From the NCBI RefSeq assembly GCF_024171865.1, contig NZ_JAMTCN010000011.1, positions 62,001-126,000 on the forward strand: 64,000 bases of DNA, written 5' to 3'. A model generated the notes under the pieces. That model saw only the letters and a program-made list of their open reading frames with translations, searched no databases and was not told where the DNA came from. A program made the translations under genes and the position numbers. The DNA comes from Prauserella aidingensis (GTDB taxonomy: Bacteria > Actinomycetota > Actinomycetes > Mycobacteriales > Pseudonocardiaceae). The stretch's first letter is position 1. Each line of letters opens with the position of its first letter. This document shows positions 1-7,546 of this stretch, piece after piece.

Positions 1-1
1 C

Positions 2-316
2 TTCGCCCGCGGCGTCGACATCCACCGCAAACCCGGTTACGACCCGGCAGAGCTGTTCCTCGACCCCGCCGATCGCACGGCGAAGGCGCGGGTCCTGCTC
101 GGATTGGCGAAGAAGAAGCTGGGACTGCGGTACACGATGAACGTCGTGCCGACGGACGGGCGATGGGTGAAGGGCACGCACGGCAGGCTGCCCGACGACC
201 CTGCCGATGGTCCGGTGTTGCTGTGCAGCGACCCGGCCGCGCGCCGCGACCGCATCGCGGCCGCGGACGTCCGGGACCTGGTGCTGGAATCGGCCGGGAT
301 CGCGGACACGACGTGA
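2..316 (+). CDS. C-terminal part of an alkaline phosphatase-superfamily nucleotide pyrophosphatase/phosphodiesterase (5' end outside window)
   Basis: Only the last 104 codons are present; the frame is open from the window edge to the TGA at 314-316. The fragment contains a segment reading RGVDIHRKPGYDPAELFLDP, which I recognise from the C-terminal half of actinobacterial type I phosphodiesterase / nucleotide pyrophosphatase proteins, where metal-binding residues lie in such 'D.HRKPGY' stretches. A short G-T-H-G-R-L stretch about 50 residues later also fits the family's third metal-binding His region. Enzymes of this family hydrolyse phosphodiester or pyrophosphate bonds with two zinc ions. 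The catalytic Thr/Ser and the other metal ligands would lie upstream of the window. Family assignment is from memory of motifs; substrate is unknown. Confidence 0.7.
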   Translation, partial: FARGVDIHRKPGYDPAELFLDPADRTAKARVLLGLAKKKLGLRYTMNVVPTDGRWVKGTHGRLPDDPADGPVLLCSDPAARRDRIAAADVRDLVLESAGIADTT

Positions 317-609
317 CGAGACGTCCCCGCTGACGAGACAGCACGCCATCCGCCGCGGACTCCGACCGCGGCGTGCGGAAACCCGCCGGACGTGGGCGCG
401 CATGTCCGGTTGTGCCGGGGCGGGTCGGGGCTTCCCGGCCCGCCCCTGACGTGTGTGCGCCGGGGTAGCGCGCGCCGGTCGCCGCCCGAAAAATCCCGCC
501 GAGGCGGAACCTGTCCGGGTGATGCCGCGTCAGTCGCTACATACGAGCGATGGCCGGCAGCCGGTGCGGCGGCCGGCACGGACGCCGGACAGGCGAAGGA
601 CTGGGGACG

Positions 610-1065
610 ATGACAGGTTTCGACGCTGTTCCCGACGAACTGCGCGGGACGGCAGGACGGATCGGTGAGACCGCGAGCACTGCGGCCGGCCTGGTGTGGC
701 AGGGCCCCAGCGGCGATTACGGCAACGACGCGGTGCAGCAGGCGTGGCAGCGCTACATCGAGAGCACGCGTGAGCATTTCCAGGCGTTGAAGGGCAAGGC
801 CGAGGAACTGGGGAGTCAGCTCGGCTCGGCCGCCGCCCGGTACCTCGAATCCGACGAGGGCACGCGGTCGTCGCTGGACACACTGGGCAACGCGGTCGAG
901 AGCGCGGCGGTCGGCATGGGTGCAGGCGGTGCCGCGGGCAGCGCGGTCGGCGGTGCCGTCGGCGGGATCGCGGGCGGCCTGGGCGGTGCGCTCGGCGGCG
1001 TGGCCGCGGGCGGCATCAGCGCCGTCCTCGACGGCGGTGCCGGCGGCGAGGGACAGGAGCGGTGA
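610..1065 (+). CDS. EspC/WXG100-like T7SS-type small protein with glycine-zipper tail
   Basis: A 151-residue protein. Residues 1-90 look like a helical hairpin of the ESX/EspC (DUF2580) type: amphipathic helix, a W-Q-G-P-S-G turn near residue 35, then a second Ala-rich amphipathic helix with Y-I-E-S-T. Residues 100-150 are almost only Gly, Ala, Val and Ser in a G-x-x-x-G pattern (a glycine zipper), which could insert in or pack against a membrane. The ATG at 610 was chosen because the helix begins right there and upstream codons are low-complexity. It is the first gene of a tightly coupled five-gene run; its stop shares a base with the next start. Family knowledge suggests export by a type VII secretion system or binding to such a substrate; that role is inference. 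Confidence 0.7.
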   Translation: MTGFDAVPDELRGTAGRIGETASTAAGLVWQGPSGDYGNDAVQQAWQRYIESTREHFQALKGKAEELGSQLGSAAARYLESDEGTRSSLDTLGNAVESAAVGMGAGGAAGSAVGGAVGGIAGGLGGALGGVAAGGISAVLDGGAGGEGQER

Positions 1066-2654
1066 TGGCGGAACTGGGGCAGACCGACGACCCGAAGGCA
1101 CTCGTTCCCGGCGACCCCGAGGCGATCTCGTCCGATCTGGGCGCGTTGGTCGATCCGATCACCGTGGCCGACGAGATCGGTTCGACCCTCGGCACCATCG
1201 ATCCGGTCGGCTGGGTCGGCGATGCGGCCACGGCCTTCCGTTCGGTTCTGGCGGAGGAGCCTCCCCGATGGGGACAGGCCGTCGACGCCGTCGGGCAGGG
1301 CGGCGACCGGCTGGCGGACTACGCCGACATCCTGACCTGGGGGCAGGGGGAGGCGCAGCGCGCGATCGAGCTGTACCACCAGGCACGGGCCGCGGGCCGC
1401 GCGGCGAAGGCCCAGTACGACGCGTTGCGCGCGCTGGGCCCGATGGCCGGCGGGCCGATGGGACCGTTCCAGGACCCGGGCGCGCCCGCGATGGCCGAGG
1501 CGCAGCAGATCCTCGACGCCGCGAGGAAGGCCGTCGCCGCGGAAGGCCCCGTGATCGCCATGGCACTCGGCATGACCCACGACGAGGACGGCCGGTTCCG
1601 GCACGAGTTCGGCGAGCAGGCTTTCGGTGCCGACAACCGGCGGACGGAGCCGGTGTACAACCCGGAGACCGGCCGGTGGGAAGGCCCGGACGGCTGGCAG
1701 ACCGACGCGGACGGCAACCGCAGTTACGAGCGGACGGCCGGTGACCAGCCCGCCGACAAGCTCATGCACGACGGCGCCAGGGACCTGTTCGACAGCCTGG
1801 GCATCGACCTGCCGGGGCCGGGCATGCTGGGTGTCGACCCGGTGCGGCACGAGGTCGGCGACAACGTCGACGTCGCGGGCGGCGACTTCGCGGTCGGAGT
1901 CGAGCACGGCGGCATGTCGGCCGGGGCGTCCGGTTCGGGTTCGGTGCTCGGCGCCGGGGCGGGTGCGTACGCCGAGGCCACCGAGGACGGGTTCGCCGCC
2001 GGCGCCAACGCCGAGGCGTACCTGGCCAAGGGCGAGGTGTCCGGAGAGTTCGACACCGGTACGGGGCTGTCGGGCAGCGGGAGTGCCAGCGGCTTCTACG
2101 GCGCCGAGGCCGGTGCCCAGGCGAGCGTGGACGCGCTGGGCGCGCAGGCCAGTGCGGAGGCGTTCGCCGGTGCCAAGGCCGACGCCGAGGGCCAGGTGAA
2201 CTTCGGCGACCACGCGAACGTGTCCGCCGGTGGCGAGGCGATGGCGGGCGCCGAGGCGTCCGCGGATGCCAGTATCGGGCTGACCGGCGCCGACGTCGGC
2301 GCCGAAGCGTTCGCCGGTGCCAAGGCCAGTGGCGACGTCGGCGCCGAGGTGGCCGGTGTCGGTGCGGGTGTCAACGGCGAGGCGTGGGCCGGTGTCGGCG
2401 CCTCCGCCGACGCCCAGTTCGGCATGGGTGACGACGGCAAGTTCCACATCGGAGCGTCCGCGGGTGCGGCGGTCGGGGTCGGCGGCAAGGTCGGCTTCGA
2501 CGTGACCGTCGATCCGGGCGGGGTCGTCGACGCCGCGACGAGTGCCGGCCAGGCCGCCTACGACACCGGCCAGGCCGTGGGCGAGGCCGTCGGCGGAGTG
2601 AAGGACAAGGCGGGCGATGCGCTCGACGGTCTGGGCGATGCGTTCGGCTTCTGA
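1065..2654 (+). CDS. Putative type VII-secreted protein: WXG-like N-terminus, long Ala/Gly repeat domain
   Basis: About 529 residues, start ATG at 1065 (GTG at 1062 possible), coupled to the preceding stop as TGATG. Residues 40-130 resemble the N-terminal helical domain of predicted T7SS substrates: a V-G-W-V-G-D-A-A-T-A-F stretch followed by W-G-Q-A-V and two Ala-rich helices. Residues 190-225 hold a Trp-rich P-V-Y-N-P-E-T-G-R-W segment like those flanking toxin or linker modules. From about residue 275 to 480 the sequence alternates Ala/Gly with other residues (A-x-A, G-A-x-A) over some 200 residues, which suggests beta-strand or silk-like packing. A short amphipathic helix (V-K-D-K-A-G-D-A-L-D) ends the protein. 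No catalytic motif is visible. Secretion and a structural or pore role are inference. Confidence 0.65.
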   Translation: MAELGQTDDPKALVPGDPEAISSDLGALVDPITVADEIGSTLGTIDPVGWVGDAATAFRSVLAEEPPRWGQAVDAVGQGGDRLADYADILTWGQGEAQRAIELYHQARAAGRAAKAQYDALRALGPMAGGPMGPFQDPGAPAMAEAQQILDAARKAVAAEGPVIAMALGMTHDEDGRFRHEFGEQAFGADNRRTEPVYNPETGRWEGPDGWQTDADGNRSYERTAGDQPADKLMHDGARDLFDSLGIDLPGPGMLGVDPVRHEVGDNVDVAGGDFAVGVEHGGMSAGASGSGSVLGAGAGAYAEATEDGFAAGANAEAYLAKGEVSGEFDTGTGLSGSGSASGFYGAEAGAQASVDALGAQASAEAFAGAKADAEGQVNFGDHANVSAGGEAMAGAEASADASIGLTGADVGAEAFAGAKASGDVGAEVAGVGAGVNGEAWAGVGASADAQFGMGDDGKFHIGASAGAAVGVGGKVGFDVTVDPGGVVDAATSAGQAAYDTGQAVGEAVGGVKDKAGDALDGLGDAFGF

Positions 2655-2696
2655 CCGCGGTGACCACGGCCGATCGACGAGGAAGAAGGCGTGACC

Positions 2697-3290
2697 ATGG
2701 CGACGACGATCCCGGTGCCGATCGAGTTCTCCATTCCGGAGGGCTGGTTGTCGGTGTCGCCCGACGAGATCGGGACCCCGAACGCGGCGTTCGTGGCGCT
2801 GCGCCCCGACACCGGTGGTGACGGGTTCACGGCGAACATCACGATCAGTGGTGACGTGCGCGGCGGTGACGTGCCCTTGGCTGAGGTCGCCGCCGAGGCG
2901 GTGGAGCGGCTGCGGCGCGGCGCGCACGAGGTGACGGTCGGCAACGCCCAGGCCACCGGCACCGCGGCCAACCCGGTGTACACCCAGCCGCTGCGCATCG
3001 ACGCCGACGTGGCGGGCCGTCGCCGGTACCTGGTGCAGTACCAGGTGTTCATGGGCTTCCCGGACACCGCCGACCCGTCCCGCCGGGCGGTGCTGCAGAT
3101 CGTGCTCAGTGCGACACCGGAGACGTTCCAGCCGGTGTTCGCCGATTTCGAGGAGTTCCTGGCCACCCTCGGGCCGGAGCAGGGCGGCGCGCCCGGGGGC
3201 GGGCCCGACGCGGGCGGGCCCGGACACGGCAGCCCCGGACGTGGTGGCTCCGGACACGGTGGCCCCGGCCATGGTGGAGGTTCGGCATGA
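2697..3290 (+). CDS. DcrB/PsbP-like hypothetical protein of the T7SS-like cassette
   Basis: About 197 residues from ATG 2697 (GTG at 2691 in frame). The purine-rich AGGAAGAAGG stretch ends about 8 bases before the ATG but only 2 before the GTG, so the ATG is preferred. Residues 1-155 have alternating beta-strand and helix with a F-S-I-P-E-G-W-L start, a pattern typical of DcrB/PsbP/LpqN-like (DUF1795) folds, often seen beside T7SS genes. Residues 158-197 form a Gly-Pro-His-rich disordered tail (repeats like G-H-G-G-P-G). No signal peptide is seen, so it is probably cytoplasmic, perhaps a chaperone-like partner of the two upstream proteins. The function is not established. Confidence 0.6.
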   Translation: MATTIPVPIEFSIPEGWLSVSPDEIGTPNAAFVALRPDTGGDGFTANITISGDVRGGDVPLAEVAAEAVERLRRGAHEVTVGNAQATGTAANPVYTQPLRIDADVAGRRRYLVQYQVFMGFPDTADPSRRAVLQIVLSATPETFQPVFADFEEFLATLGPEQGGAPGGGPDAGGPGHGSPGRGGSGHGGPGHGGGSA

Positions 3291-3781
3291 ACGAGACTGC
3301 CAGGCACCTGGTGCAGCGGATCCAGGCGGTCGACGACGCCGCGGCGGCCAACCGCAACCGCGCGGAGACCTACCGGGCCATGACGGAGAAACTGGCCGAG
3401 GTGACAGGCACGGCGAGTTCGGCGGACGGCACGGTGACCGTGGAGGCCGGGCCGGACGGCGCGGTCGAGAAGGTCACGTTCTCGGACGCCGTCCGCAGCG
3501 GTGTCGAGCCCGCGGAACTGGCTGTGAAGGTGCAGCATGCCATCGCGCTGGCGCGCGTGGCCGCCACCCGGGAGCAGGCCGAGGTCGTGCAACGCGGTCT
3601 CGGCTCCAGCGACCTGCTGGACACGGTGCTCGCCGAGGACAGGACACTGTTCGGTGATGCCGAGCCGGTCGACCCGGGGCCCGAACCGGTCGCGGCGGCC
3701 GCCGACGGCGTGATCGCGAACACCCGGCGCTCCGGGCGCGGCGACGACGAGGACTTCGAGGACTTCCCCGTCATGCGGTGA
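3287..3781 (+). CDS. YbaB/EbfC-family nucleoid-associated-like protein
   Basis: 164 residues; ATG overlaps the preceding stop (ATGA at 3287-3290). Residues 1-100 match the YbaB/EbfC pattern: N-terminal helix, then a two-strand hairpin including T-A-S-S-A-D-G-T-V-T-V-E-A-G-P-D-G and V-E-K-V-T-F-S, then a long C-terminal helix. Canonical YbaB proteins are dimeric DNA binders of about 105 residues; this one adds an acidic C-terminal tail. Divergent YbaB-like proteins are common next to actinobacterial ESX/WXG genes, where they may act as secretion partners and not as DNA binders. The context (fourth gene of a coupled cassette) supports that reading, but it is inference. Confidence 0.75.
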   Translation: MNETARHLVQRIQAVDDAAAANRNRAETYRAMTEKLAEVTGTASSADGTVTVEAGPDGAVEKVTFSDAVRSGVEPAELAVKVQHAIALARVAATREQAEVVQRGLGSSDLLDTVLAEDRTLFGDAEPVDPGPEPVAAAADGVIANTRRSGRGDDEDFEDFPVMR

Positions 3782-4038
3782 TGCGGGAGCGTCCGATCTC
3801 CGCGTCGGTGGGCTTGGACGACGAGACCGACGAACCCGGTGCCGTGTCGTTCGAGGTGCTGGCCGACGGGCGGTCACGGTCCGAGAGCGGTGTCGTGACC
3901 GGGGCCGATCCGGCGGTTCCGGTGTCGGCCGACGTCACCGGGGCACGGATGGTGACACTGCGGGTGACCGACGGCGGTGACGGCAAGAACTCCGACCCCG
4001 CCGACTGGGCGGACGCGACGGTGCACTGCCGGGGATGA
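3781..4038 (+). CDS. Short protein resembling the C-terminal half of an NPCBM/NEW2 carbohydrate-binding module
   Basis: 85 residues from ATG 3781 (GTG at 3778 possible), coupled as TGATG to the YbaB-like gene. The order V-S-F-E-V-L-A-D-G-R, S-G-V-V-T-G-A-D, then V-T-L-R-V-T-D-G-G-D-G-K-N-S-D-P-A-D-W-A-D-A closely follows the C-terminal half of NPCBM domains (normally about 145 residues, found on secreted glycosidases). The N-terminal half of the module and any signal peptide are absent. It may be a relic of a larger protein or a trimmed binding module used by the cassette. The D-W-A-D-A end is well preserved, so selection may still act. Confidence 0.6.
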   Translation: MRERPISASVGLDDETDEPGAVSFEVLADGRSRSESGVVTGADPAVPVSADVTGARMVTLRVTDGGDGKNSDPADWADATVHCRG

Positions 4039-4040
4039 GT

Positions 4041-4943
4041 TCACCCATCCCCGGTCGCGGCGTCGCGCAGCGCCGCCATCACGGCACGCTGTCCCGCGGT
4101 CAGCTCCGGCGCGGCCACAGCCAGGGCGGTTCGGCCGGACCACGAGGGGTCCTGAACCCCGACGGTGGCGACCTCGGCGGGTAGGCCGGCAACGGCGAGT
4201 TCGGGAACGGTGGTGATCCCGAGGCCCGCGGCGACGAAGCCGAGCCGGGCGTTCCAGTTGTGGATACGGTAGGCGATCCGGGGTTGCGGAAGCGTGGGCC
4301 AGGCGCCGAACTGCGGCTCGCCCCGTTGCCCCGTCCCGGTGATCCACGCCTCGCCGGCGAGGTCGTCGACCGTGACGCTCGTCCGTCCTGCCAGCCGGTG
4401 CTCCCGGGGCACCGCGACGACACCGCTGCCGCCGGTCGTCAGCCGCTCCGTGTACAGCCCGTCCAGGTCGTAGGCGGGCAGTCCCTGGCCGACGGCGATG
4501 ACTCCGACGTCCACTCCTCCCGTCCGAACCTGGCGTACGAGCGCAGGAGTGGACGCCTCGTGCAACTCGGTGACCAGACCCGGGTGCTCGTCGCGGAGCG
4601 CCGCCATCGCTGCGGGTACGAGCGACCAGGTGGCGGTCGGGAAGGCGCCGATGGTCACCTGCTCGGCGACGGTATCGGACAGTGCGGCGAGCTCACGGCC
4701 CGCCGCGTCGAGCTCGGCCAGCACCGCTGCCGCCCGCCGCGCGACCGCTTCGCCGGCCCGGGTGGCCTCCACGCCACGGGCCTTGCGCACGAATAGCGGC
4801 AGCCCGGCGGCCGCCTCCGCGGCCGACACCTGCCGGGAGATCGCCGACTGGGTGTACCCGAGGAGCTCGGCCGCGGCGGTGAACGACCCGGTTCCGACGA
4901 CGGCGTGGACGACCCGCAGCGCGGGAACGGTGAACTCGGCCAT
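4041..4943 (-). CDS. LysR-family transcriptional regulator
   Basis: 300 residues starting at the ATG complementary to 4941-4943, which puts the helix-turn-helix at the N-terminus as in all LysR proteins; a longer upstream frame has no family match. Residues 1-60 hold the winged HTH (V-G-T-G-S-F-T-A-A-A-E-L-L-G-Y-T-Q-S-A-I-S-R-Q). Residues 90-295 form the periplasmic-binding-protein-like effector domain. The gene is divergent from the dehydrogenase at 5062 across a 118-bp gap, the usual layout in which a LysR protein controls its neighbour and itself. The effector is unknown. Confidence 0.9.
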   Translation of the reverse strand: MAEFTVPALRVVHAVVGTGSFTAAAELLGYTQSAISRQVSAAEAAAGLPLFVRKARGVEATRAGEAVARRAAAVLAELDAAGRELAALSDTVAEQVTIGAFPTATWSLVPAAMAALRDEHPGLVTELHEASTPALVRQVRTGGVDVGVIAVGQGLPAYDLDGLYTERLTTGGSGVVAVPREHRLAGRTSVTVDDLAGEAWITGTGQRGEPQFGAWPTLPQPRIAYRIHNWNARLGFVAAGLGITTVPELAVAGLPAEVATVGVQDPSWSGRTALAVAAPELTAGQRAVMAALRDAATGDG

Positions 4944-5061
4944 GAGCCCACAGTAGATATGTGTTCCCCGCATGTCTTCCATGTCAGAGAGTCGTTTGTG
5001 GAATAGCTGTGTCGTCACGAAGCTGGAGTACGAAGGCAACGCCGCCACGGAAGGAACGCGC
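4944..5061. promoter_or_regulatory. Divergent LysR/SDR intergenic control region
   Basis: 118 bp between the two divergent starts. It contains a direct repeat CATGTC at 4971-4976 and 4980-4985 and a Shine-Dalgarno-like GGAAGGAA just before the dehydrogenase ATG. A LysR box (T-N11-A) is expected here by family knowledge; I cannot pick one with confidence. Confidence 0.4.
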
Positions 5062-5904
5062 ATGTTCGCCCCTGACAGCAAGACCTGGTTCATCACCGGT
5101 GCCTCTCGCGGCTTCGGTCGGCTCTGGACGGAAGCCGCGCTCGAGCGAGGTGACCGAGTCGCGGCGACGGCCCGCGACCGCGCCACCCTCGACTCATTGA
5201 CGGAGCGTTACGGGGACGCGGTCCTGCCGCTCCCCCTCGACGTCACCGATCGCGCCGCGGTGGGCAGCGCCGTCGACCACGCCGTGGAACGGTTCGGCCG
5301 TCTCGACGTCGTCGTCAACAACGCCGGATACGGGCTCTTCGGCATGGTCGAGGAACTCACCGAGCCGGAGCTGCGGGACCAGGTGGAGACCAACTTCTTC
5401 GGGACCGTCTGGGTCACGCAGGCGGTGCTGCCCGTGCTGCGGGCCCAGCAGTCCGGTCACATCCTGCAGGTCACGAGCGAGGGCGGGGTGCGCGCCTATC
5501 CCGGCATCGGCGCTTACCACGCGTCGAAATGGGCGGTGGAGGGCCTCTCGGACTCGCTCGCCCAGGAGGTCGCCGCGTTCGGTATCCACGTAACCGCAGT
5601 GGAGCCGGGCCCGTACGCCACGGAGTTCGCGGAGAGCAGGAGCCTGCGGACCACTGAGCCGCACCCCGACTACGACGGGGTGCGCGAGGCGACCGCCGGG
5701 GAGTGGGTCCTCGGCGACCCGGAAGCCACGGCGGAGGCGATCCTCACGCTCGTGGACGCCGAGACCCCGCCGCAGCGGCTCGTCCTCGGGCACACCCTCC
5801 CCGAGATCGAGGAGATCTACGCCGAACGCCTACGGGTCTGGCGGGAATGGGCACCGGTCACCCGGGCCGCATTCGGCACGAGGGTCGTTCCCGGCGCCGC
5901 GTGA
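5062..5904 (+). CDS. Short-chain dehydrogenase/reductase
   Basis: 280 residues from ATG 5062, preceded by AAGGAA at good spacing; the longer frame from 4972 would run through the control region. Classical SDR features: NAD(P)-binding T-G-A-S-R-G-F-G at residues about 11-18, N-N-A-G near residue 87, catalytic Ser in V-T-S-E-G and Tyr/Lys in Y-H-A-S-K near 155-159, P-G motif in V-E-P-G-P-Y. The Arg after T-G-A-S suggests NADPH. It has no C-terminal membrane segment. It is probably controlled by the divergent LysR gene. The substrate cannot be read from the sequence. Confidence 0.9.
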   Translation: MFAPDSKTWFITGASRGFGRLWTEAALERGDRVAATARDRATLDSLTERYGDAVLPLPLDVTDRAAVGSAVDHAVERFGRLDVVVNNAGYGLFGMVEELTEPELRDQVETNFFGTVWVTQAVLPVLRAQQSGHILQVTSEGGVRAYPGIGAYHASKWAVEGLSDSLAQEVAAFGIHVTAVEPGPYATEFAESRSLRTTEPHPDYDGVREATAGEWVLGDPEATAEAILTLVDAETPPQRLVLGHTLPEIEEIYAERLRVWREWAPVTRAAFGTRVVPGAA

Positions 5905-6253
5905 CGCCGGACGGAGCCCGCACCGTCCGAAATGGTCGAGGCTCCGAAGCCTGGCGCGCACGACAGGTACCGGCGCCAGCGGGGACGTCGCCGGACGTCC
6001 CCGTGCTCGCGATCGACGGCCGCGCTTTCAGCGCCGAGCGAAACGAGCGACACGCCCCGCCCGATGTCGGTTGCGGCCTTGGTCCACGCTCCCTCGACGT
6101 CGTCGAGCTCAGGTCAGACGCGGGAGCGTCGATGTGACCGGTGTGTGATCCGCGCCGGTCGGGGAAGCCGCGGATCGCGTGTTGAGGGACCCGCGGAGAG
6201 CGCCGCGAGCGGCATGGACAATGGCGAGGATGCCGAGATGGTGGGGAGATTGG
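5905..6253. other. Intergenic stretch without a supportable gene
   Basis: 349 bp between the dehydrogenase stop and the methyltransferase start. Open frames here are Arg/Ser-rich and low in complexity, with no start-linked ribosome site or family resemblance. I see no RNA gene or strong hairpin. Confidence 0.5.
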
Positions 6254-6868
6254 ATGTCGAGGATGGATCACGACGGCGCAGCGACCGCGCGCCCCCGGCG
6301 CGAGAACGGGCCGTTCGCCGGTGAGTTCTTCCGCCACCCGGTACGGTCCGGCGCCGTCACGGAGACGACGACCGACTGTGTGAACGGCTTCCTCGACGAG
6401 GCCCGCCTGGACGGCGCCCGCACGGTCGTCGAGCTCGGCGCGGGGTCCGGCGCGATCACCGCGGAGCTCGCGACCCGGTTGCCGGAGCCGGCGCAGCTAC
6501 TGGCTGTGGAGGTCAGTCCGGCGTTGACGGCCCGGCTACGGACCCGCTGCCCCGACGTCGACGTGGCCTGTGCCTCGGCGTTCGACCTGCCCGAGCTGGT
6601 GCGTGAGCGCGATCTGCCGCCCGTGGATCTCATCGTGTGCTCGGTGCCCTGGACGGTCATGGGGGAGGAGCGTGACCGCTTCCTGAGCACCGCACGCGCC
6701 ACGCTGAGCGACGGCGGAGCGTTCAGCACGCTGCTCGTGGCGCACAGGGCCCGCGACAGCGGCGTGGCGGCGAGCTGGGTCGGCCGGCACTTCACGGACG
6801 TCCGCGCCGGGCGCGTCCAGTGGCGGAATCTTCCCCCGCTGCGCGGGCTGCACGCCCACGCAGGCTGA
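6254..6868 (+). CDS. Class I SAM-dependent methyltransferase (phospholipid N-methyltransferase PmtA-like)
   Basis: 204 residues from ATG 6254, which has GGGGAG five bases upstream; an upstream start at 6179 is less likely. Residues about 30-50 read F-F-R-H-P-V-R-S-G-A-V-T-E-T, and motif I is V-E-L-G-A-G-S-G-A-I-T near 60-70; S-V-P-W fits motif IV of PmtA-like enzymes. Known family members methylate phosphatidylethanolamine or dimethylate rRNA adenines; here the lipid type fits better. The end reads W-R-N-L-P-P and then an unrelated short tail, whereas relatives usually continue with an aromatic-Arg end, so the C-terminus may be frameshifted. Confidence 0.75.
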   Translation: MSRMDHDGAATARPRRENGPFAGEFFRHPVRSGAVTETTTDCVNGFLDEARLDGARTVVELGAGSGAITAELATRLPEPAQLLAVEVSPALTARLRTRCPDVDVACASAFDLPELVRERDLPPVDLIVCSVPWTVMGEERDRFLSTARATLSDGGAFSTLLVAHRARDSGVAASWVGRHFTDVRAGRVQWRNLPPLRGLHAHAG

Positions 6869-6892
6869 CACGCCGACACTGCTGTGATCGGA

Positions 6893-6927
6893 CTGCCGCC
6901 CCGGAGACACGACCGCCGGGGCGGCAG
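6893..6927 (+). terminator. Hairpin terminator after the methyltransferase
   Basis: Perfect 12-bp stem CTGCCGCCCCGG / CCGGGGCGGCAG with an 11-base loop, 24 bp past the stop codon. There is no T run, as is common in actinobacteria. Confidence 0.65.
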
Positions 6928-7082
6928 GAACCCGATGAGACAACCCGGTGAGACGCCGTCCATCAGGACGCGGGAGAGACAGCGACGGGCAGCCGGTTCT
7001 GCGGGGTGAGTCCCGCGCCGGGTCGTGACCCGTAGGCACTCGGTGGACACCCGGCACTCGGTCGGACAGCCGGTAACGACAA

Positions 7083-7114
7083 AGCCCCCATCCCGGTTGC
7101 CCGGGATGGGGGCT
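7083..7114 (-). terminator. Rho-independent terminator of the minus-strand tRNA cluster
   Basis: Perfect 14-bp inverted repeat AGCCCCCATCCCGG / CCGGGATGGGGGCT with a TTGC loop. Read on the minus strand it lies just after tRNA-Val and is followed by TTTGTCGTT. Confidence 0.9.
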
Positions 7115-7118
7115 GAGC

Positions 7119-7193
7119 TGGTGCGCGATACTGGGATCGAACCAGTGACCTCTACCGTGTCAAGGTAGCGCTCTCCCGCTGAGCTAATCGCGC
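7119..7193 (-). tRNA. tRNA-Val (anticodon GAC)
   Basis: Cloverleaf on the minus strand: acceptor GCGCGAT/ATCGCGC, D arm with AGCUCAGCGGGAGAGC, anticodon stem CUACC/GGUAG with loop UUGACAC (anticodon GAC), T arm ACUGG-UUCGAUC-CCAGU. Discriminator A is followed by an encoded CCA (7119-7121). Its body is nearly identical to the tRNA-Val(CAC) at 8391. The 5' end lies one base from the tRNA-Cys 3' end, so they share a transcript. Confidence 0.95.
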
Positions 7194-7194
7194 G

Positions 7195-7266
7195 AGGCGG
7201 CGGCGGGAATCGAACCCGCGTACAGGGCTTTGCAGGCCCTTGCCTGAACCACTCGGCCACGCCGCC
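7195..7266 (-). tRNA. tRNA-Cys (anticodon GCA)
   Basis: Minus-strand cloverleaf: acceptor GGCGGCG/CGCCGCC, anticodon loop CUGCAAA (GCA), T arm GCGGG-UUCGAUU-CCCGC, and discriminator U, which is an identity element of tRNA-Cys. CCA is not encoded. It sits between tRNA-Gly and tRNA-Val. Confidence 0.95.
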
Positions 7267-7320
7267 GCGGTTGTGAATCAGGCTCGCACCCGATTCAACT
7301 GCGGGTAGCCGCCGCAGTCG

Positions 7321-7393
7321 AGCGGACGACGGGACTCGAACCCGCGACCCTCACCTTGGCAAGGTGATGCGCTACCAGCTGCGCTACGTCCGC
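7321..7393 (-). tRNA. tRNA-Gly (anticodon GCC)
   Basis: Minus-strand cloverleaf: acceptor GCGGACG/CGUCCGC, D arm with AGCGCAGCUGGUAGCGC, anticodon stem UCACC/GGUGA region with loop UUGCCAA (GCC), T arm CGGG-UUCGAGU-CCCG. First gene of the Gly-Cys-Val cluster; CCA not encoded. Confidence 0.95.
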
Positions 7394-7470
7394 ATTTTTC
7401 CGGCCGGAAGGTGACTCTCCGTAGAGGGCCGACTTCCCGGGGTTGCCCCCGCTGCCGTGGTGTGTGAAGA

Positions 7471-7476
7471 ACTCTA
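7471..7476 (-). promoter_or_regulatory. Probable -10 element (TAGAGT) of the Gly-Cys-Val tRNA cluster
   Basis: TAGAGTT on the minus strand about 78 bases before tRNA-Gly. The same TAGAGTT lies upstream of tRNA-Val(CAC) at 8358. The matching -35 is weak (TGCAAA, wide spacing), so this is tentative. Confidence 0.5.
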
Positions 7477-7546
7477 CTGGACGCCCGCACGGCCGTTTGC
7501 ACGGGGGGTCACTTTCCGTCGCCGTCCGGCCGTGCAGGCGTCGTGA

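Noticed and set aside
816-3272. 818-residue open frame antisense to the T7SS-like cassette
   Set aside because: It is His/Arg/Gly-rich, has no family pattern, and mirrors the high third-codon GC of the real plus-strand genes.
4944-5186. N-terminal extension of the LysR gene to 5186
   Set aside because: It would place 81 residues before the HTH and overlap the divergent dehydrogenase start; LysR proteins begin with the HTH.
5932-6324. 130-residue open frame in the gap before the methyltransferase
   Set aside because: Ser/Arg-rich, low complexity, no ribosome site, and it overlaps the methyltransferase start.
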